DNA from: Thermococci archaeon
GTDB lineage: Archaea; Methanobacteriota_B; Thermococci; Thermococcales; Thermococcaceae
NCBI GenBank assembly: GCA_003663695.1
Contig: QMUB01000036.1
Span: 1-8,336 of the forward strand
Length of the DNA stretch: 8,336 nt
Direction of reading: 5' to 3'
Shown: piece by piece, positions 6,885 to 8,336 of the stretch
Numbering within the stretch: the first letter of the stretch is position 1
How the letters are laid out: each line of letters starts with the position of its first letter
Translations under genes and position numbers: made by a program
Notes under the pieces: model-generated
Seen by the model: the letters and a program-made list of their open reading frames with translations, nothing else
Told to the model about the DNA's origin: nothing
The model's database searches: none

Positions 6885-6899
6885 TAACGGAGGAACAAG

Positions 6900-7229
6900 A
6901 TGGTGAACCTCGACGAACTCAAAGCCAACGCCCAAGAATACCTTGAAGACGCAGACTATCTTTTCTCCAAAGGGCACTATAACTCAGCCCTAAACCTCTA
7001 CTTCAAAGCCCCTGTGGCAATCTGCGACTACATAATCCTCCGCGACACCGGAAAACTGCCCCGAAACCACACCGAGCGCTTTAGAATCCTCCAAACCAAA
7101 TATCAGGAAATCTACGACATCATGGACTTTCACTTCAACAACTACCGCAAAACCTACCTCATGAGGGCAACAAAAGAATGGGTGGAGGTGCTGAAAAATG
7201 ACATCCACAACCTCTATTCCAGGCTCTGA
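6900..7229 (+). CDS. HEPN-like small helical protein, partner of a minimal nucleotidyltransferase
   Basis: A 109-residue, mostly helical protein. Residues 5-50 (LKANAQEYLEDADYLFSKG, then YNSALNLYFKA) resemble the two-helix core of HEPN proteins, and the gene is directly followed by a nucleotidyltransferase gene, the usual MNT/HEPN arrangement. HEPN toxins of this type are RNases relying on an R-X4-6-H motif. I cannot find that motif here: the only candidate is RNHTERF (R55, H57, R60), with the wrong spacing. It may therefore be a non-RNase or a divergent HEPN. The start ATG has a strong GGAGG at 6889-6893. Four of its seven arginines use CGN codons, unlike the AGA/AGG habit of the mutase gene. 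HEPN assignment is by pattern and context, not by search. Confidence 0.7.
   Translation: MVNLDELKANAQEYLEDADYLFSKGHYNSALNLYFKAPVAICDYIILRDTGKLPRNHTERFRILQTKYQEIYDIMDFHFNNYRKTYLMRATKEWVEVLKNDIHNLYSRL
7184..7190 (+). promoter_or_regulatory. Shine-Dalgarno site deciding the MNT start
   Basis: GGAGGTG lies inside the HEPN coding sequence, 7 nt before the ATG at 7198. It is close to a full match to the archaeal 16S tail and supports the early start with a 32-bp gene overlap over any later start. Confidence 0.75.
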
Positions 7230-7842
7230 ACCCTTTCCTTTTTCTATATCTATTAAAAATCTCAAAGAGATCGTGGAAGAATTTATAGGGCAACACAGCG
7301 AGGTCTTTGATGTAATCCTATACGGCTTAACAGTCCTCGGGAAGGAAAAGCCGAACGACCTCGATCTCATGATACTCACCCGAGAGAAACTACCGGCACT
7401 AAAGCTCAGAAACCTAATACTCGAACTAAAGGAGAAACTCTCTCGGATATTCCCTCGCAAAAGGCTTGACATCAGGGCCATGAGTCTTGGGGAACTCTTC
7501 GACCCCAACAATCTTGCAAGCTTAGGCATAATCGTGGAAGGATATTCACTTATGAAGGAAAAGCCCCTAGCAGAGCTGACGAACGGGAAGGCTTACGCAC
7601 TCTTTAGGTTCACCCTAGAAAGCCTTGAGCGTAAAGACCGCGTAAGGTTTCAATACGCCCTAAAAGGCAGAGACATGAGAAGCGGGCTCCTAAAAGAGCT
7701 CAATGGAGAGCAGTGGGGCGCATGGGTTGTGGTAGTACCAATCCACCATACTTACCGCTTCAAGGAATTCCTTGAGCTGTGGAACGTGAAATACGAGGCT
7801 TTTACGATACTGAAAGGCGCGGATATATTTTACAAGTTTTGA
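7198..7842 (+). CDS. Minimal nucleotidyltransferase (MNT, pol-beta fold) with C-terminal extension
   Basis: The 214-residue product has the nucleotidyltransferase core DVILYGLTVLGKEKPNDLDLMIL (residues 38-60): Gly43, then the metal-binding pair D54 and D56, and a third carboxylate D91 in RLDIRAM. The family motif is GSxxxG...DxD; here the serine after Gly43 is Leu44, a notable deviation. The usual 'EG' turn follows at IIVEGYSLM (111-119). Residues 130-214 form an additional domain (FQYALKGR, EQWGAWVVVVP, FLELWNVKYEAF) that simple MNT antitoxins lack; I believe similar tails occur in other archaeal homologues but cannot check. In MNT/HEPN modules the MNT neutralises HEPN by AMPylation of a tyrosine. 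It overlaps the HEPN gene by 32 bp, so expression is coupled. Six of 13 arginines are CGN. Confidence 0.8.
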   Translation: MTSTTSIPGSEPFPFSISIKNLKEIVEEFIGQHSEVFDVILYGLTVLGKEKPNDLDLMILTREKLPALKLRNLILELKEKLSRIFPRKRLDIRAMSLGELFDPNNLASLGIIVEGYSLMKEKPLAELTNGKAYALFRFTLESLERKDRVRFQYALKGRDMRSGLLKELNGEQWGAWVVVVPIHHTYRFKEFLELWNVKYEAFTILKGADIFYKF

Positions 7843-7873
7843 AGCATACTGTTAGGATAACTGGGGCATCACC

Positions 7874-7922
7874 TTTTTTACTGCGAAGAATTTCAGCTGA
7901 TCCACGAGTTTTTGAACTTTTT
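7874..7922 (+). terminator. T-run terminator after the HEPN/MNT cassette
   Basis: T-runs of five or six at 7874-7879, 7909-7913 and 7918-7922 follow the MNT stop within 80 nt, consistent with U-tract termination in archaea. The last run is part of a small inverted repeat (TTTTGC 7919-7924 / GCAAAA 7928-7933). Confidence 0.5.
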
Positions 7923-7941
7923 GCTTAGCAAAAGTTTCCGA

Positions 7942-8019
7942 TGGTGGGCCCGCGGGGCTTTGAACCCCGGACCTCCACCTCGTAAGGGTGGCGTCATAAC
8001 CAGTCTAGACCACGGGCCC
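7942..8019 (-). tRNA. tRNA-Val (anticodon UAC), CCA encoded
   Basis: A full cloverleaf can be drawn on the minus strand. The acceptor GGGCCCG (8019-8013) pairs with CGGGCCC (7952-7946), with discriminator A at 7945 and encoded CCA at 7944-7942. The anticodon stem is CCACC/GGTGG with loop CTTACGA, so the anticodon is TAC, reading GUA/GUG valine codons. The T arm is CGGGG-TTCAAAG-CCCCG. The D arm has a U-U at 13-22, acceptable in archaea. No intron is present: the anticodon loop is exactly seven bases. The very GC-rich stems fit a hyperthermophile. Confidence 0.97.
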
Positions 8020-8044
8020 GCCCAAGGGTTCTAGTGGACAAGGC

Positions 8045-8060
8045 ATTTATAATATTTTCG
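8045..8060 (-). promoter_or_regulatory. TATA/BRE promoter of tRNA-Val
   Basis: On the minus strand CGAAAATA (BRE-like) is followed by TTATAAAT at 8052-8045, centred about 29 nt before the mature tRNA 5' end. This spacing is right for transcription starting a few nucleotides upstream of the tRNA. Confidence 0.7.
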
Positions 8061-8109
8061 ATGATATTTCCGAACGGCTCTGGGAAGTGACGCTTTGGAT
8101 GCTTATGAT

Positions 8110-8121
8110 AAAAAAGAAAAA
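8110..8121 (-). terminator. U-run terminator of the aminotransferase gene
   Basis: Directly after the stop codon the minus strand reads TTTTTCTTTTTT, a typical archaeal U-tract termination signal. It would keep aminotransferase transcription from running into the tRNA. Confidence 0.65.
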
Positions 8122-8336
8122 TCAGACCAGCTTTCTCTCCTTTAAAACCCTCTCCATTCTGTCCATGGCTTCTTCGAGCTTTTCGTAAGCTGTGGCGTAG
8201 CTTATTCTCACGTAACCTTCTCCGGCTTTTCCGAAAGCATTACCCGGAACCATAACAACTTTTGCCTCTTTAATCATTAACTCGCTGAATTCTTTGCTTG
8301 TTAAACCCGTGTCCTTGACGCGTGGGAAAATGTAAA
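8122..8336 (-). CDS. PLP-dependent class I aminotransferase, C-terminal 71 residues (runs off the window)
   Basis: This minus-strand frame ends at TGA 8124-8122 and enters from beyond the window edge. The visible sequence includes FPRVKDTGLTSKEFS, VVMVPGNAFG and GYVRISYATAYEKLEEAMDRM. The V-x-V-x-P-G-x-x-F-G block followed by GYVRISYA is the C-terminal signature of class I/II (AspB-like) aminotransferases. The Arg in VRIS corresponds to the residue that binds the substrate alpha-carboxylate (Arg386 of E. coli AspAT). The catalytic lysine and PLP pocket are outside the window, so the amino-acid substrate cannot be specified. The frame is intact where visible. Confidence 0.93.
   Translation of the reverse strand, partial: YIFPRVKDTGLTSKEFSELMIKEAKVVMVPGNAFGKAGEGYVRISYATAYEKLEEAMDRMERVLKERKLV

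Noticed and set aside
6990..7529. 179-codon open frame on the minus strand across the HEPN/MNT junction
   Set aside because: It is antisense to two genes with clear family motifs and good ribosome binding sites; its serine/phenylalanine-rich product looks like a shadow translation.
7942..7965. attL/attR duplication of the tRNA-Val 3' end flanking the HEPN/MNT cassette
   Set aside because: I looked for a second copy of the tRNA 3' segment between 6600 and 7942 and saw none.

Overview
The window looks like chromosomal DNA of a hyperthermophilic euryarchaeon of the order Thermococcales (Pyrococcus/Thermococcus). The reasons are: AT-rich TATA/BRE-type promoters with very short leaders, GGTG/GGAGG Shine-Dalgarno sites, pyrimidine-run terminators instead of bacterial hairpins, AGA/AGG-dominated arginine codons, a stand-alone methylmalonyl-CoA mutase alpha subunit without a cobalamin domain, and a GC-rich tRNA with encoded CCA. 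The genus assignment is inference from recall, not from a database search.

Layout. Positions 1 to about 812 hold the left part of an IS200/IS605-family element on the minus strand: the N-terminal third of tnpB (cut by the window edge), complete tnpA, and a left-end stem-loop. Positions 943-2628 (minus) encode the methylmalonyl-CoA mutase large subunit with its own promoter. Positions 2733-6608 (minus) are a tightly packed three-gene operon, transcribed ABC ATPase -> six-helix ABC-2 permease -> a 719-residue exported, C-terminally anchored protein built of Ig-like/CARDB-like beta repeats. Reading frames overlap at both junctions. Positions 6633-6899 form a divergent intergenic region with an ABC-operon promoter, a 14-bp perfect palindrome with related half-sites, and a start-less open frame that may be a gene remnant. 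Positions 6900-7842 (plus) are a two-gene HEPN-like/minimal-nucleotidyltransferase cassette with a 32-bp overlap. Positions 7942-8019 (minus) are tRNA-Val(UAC). From 8122 to the end (minus) is the C-terminal part of a PLP-dependent class I aminotransferase.

How the genes work together. The ABC operon probably makes one membrane complex: cytoplasmic ATPase, integral permease and an extracytoplasmic glycoprotein-like partner. Its substrate cannot be read from the sequence. The mutase interconverts succinyl-CoA and methylmalonyl-CoA and needs a separately encoded B12-binding small subunit that is not in this window. The HEPN/nucleotidyltransferase pair has the architecture of an archaeal toxin-antitoxin module, but both partners depart from the textbook catalytic motifs.

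Most of the window is ordinary housekeeping and accessory archaeal content. The points most worth a second look are the divergent HEPN/MNT pair with its operator-like sites, the ABC-linked beta-repeat protein, and the two structured sites at the left end of the insertion sequence. I do not see convincing proof of an entirely new system.
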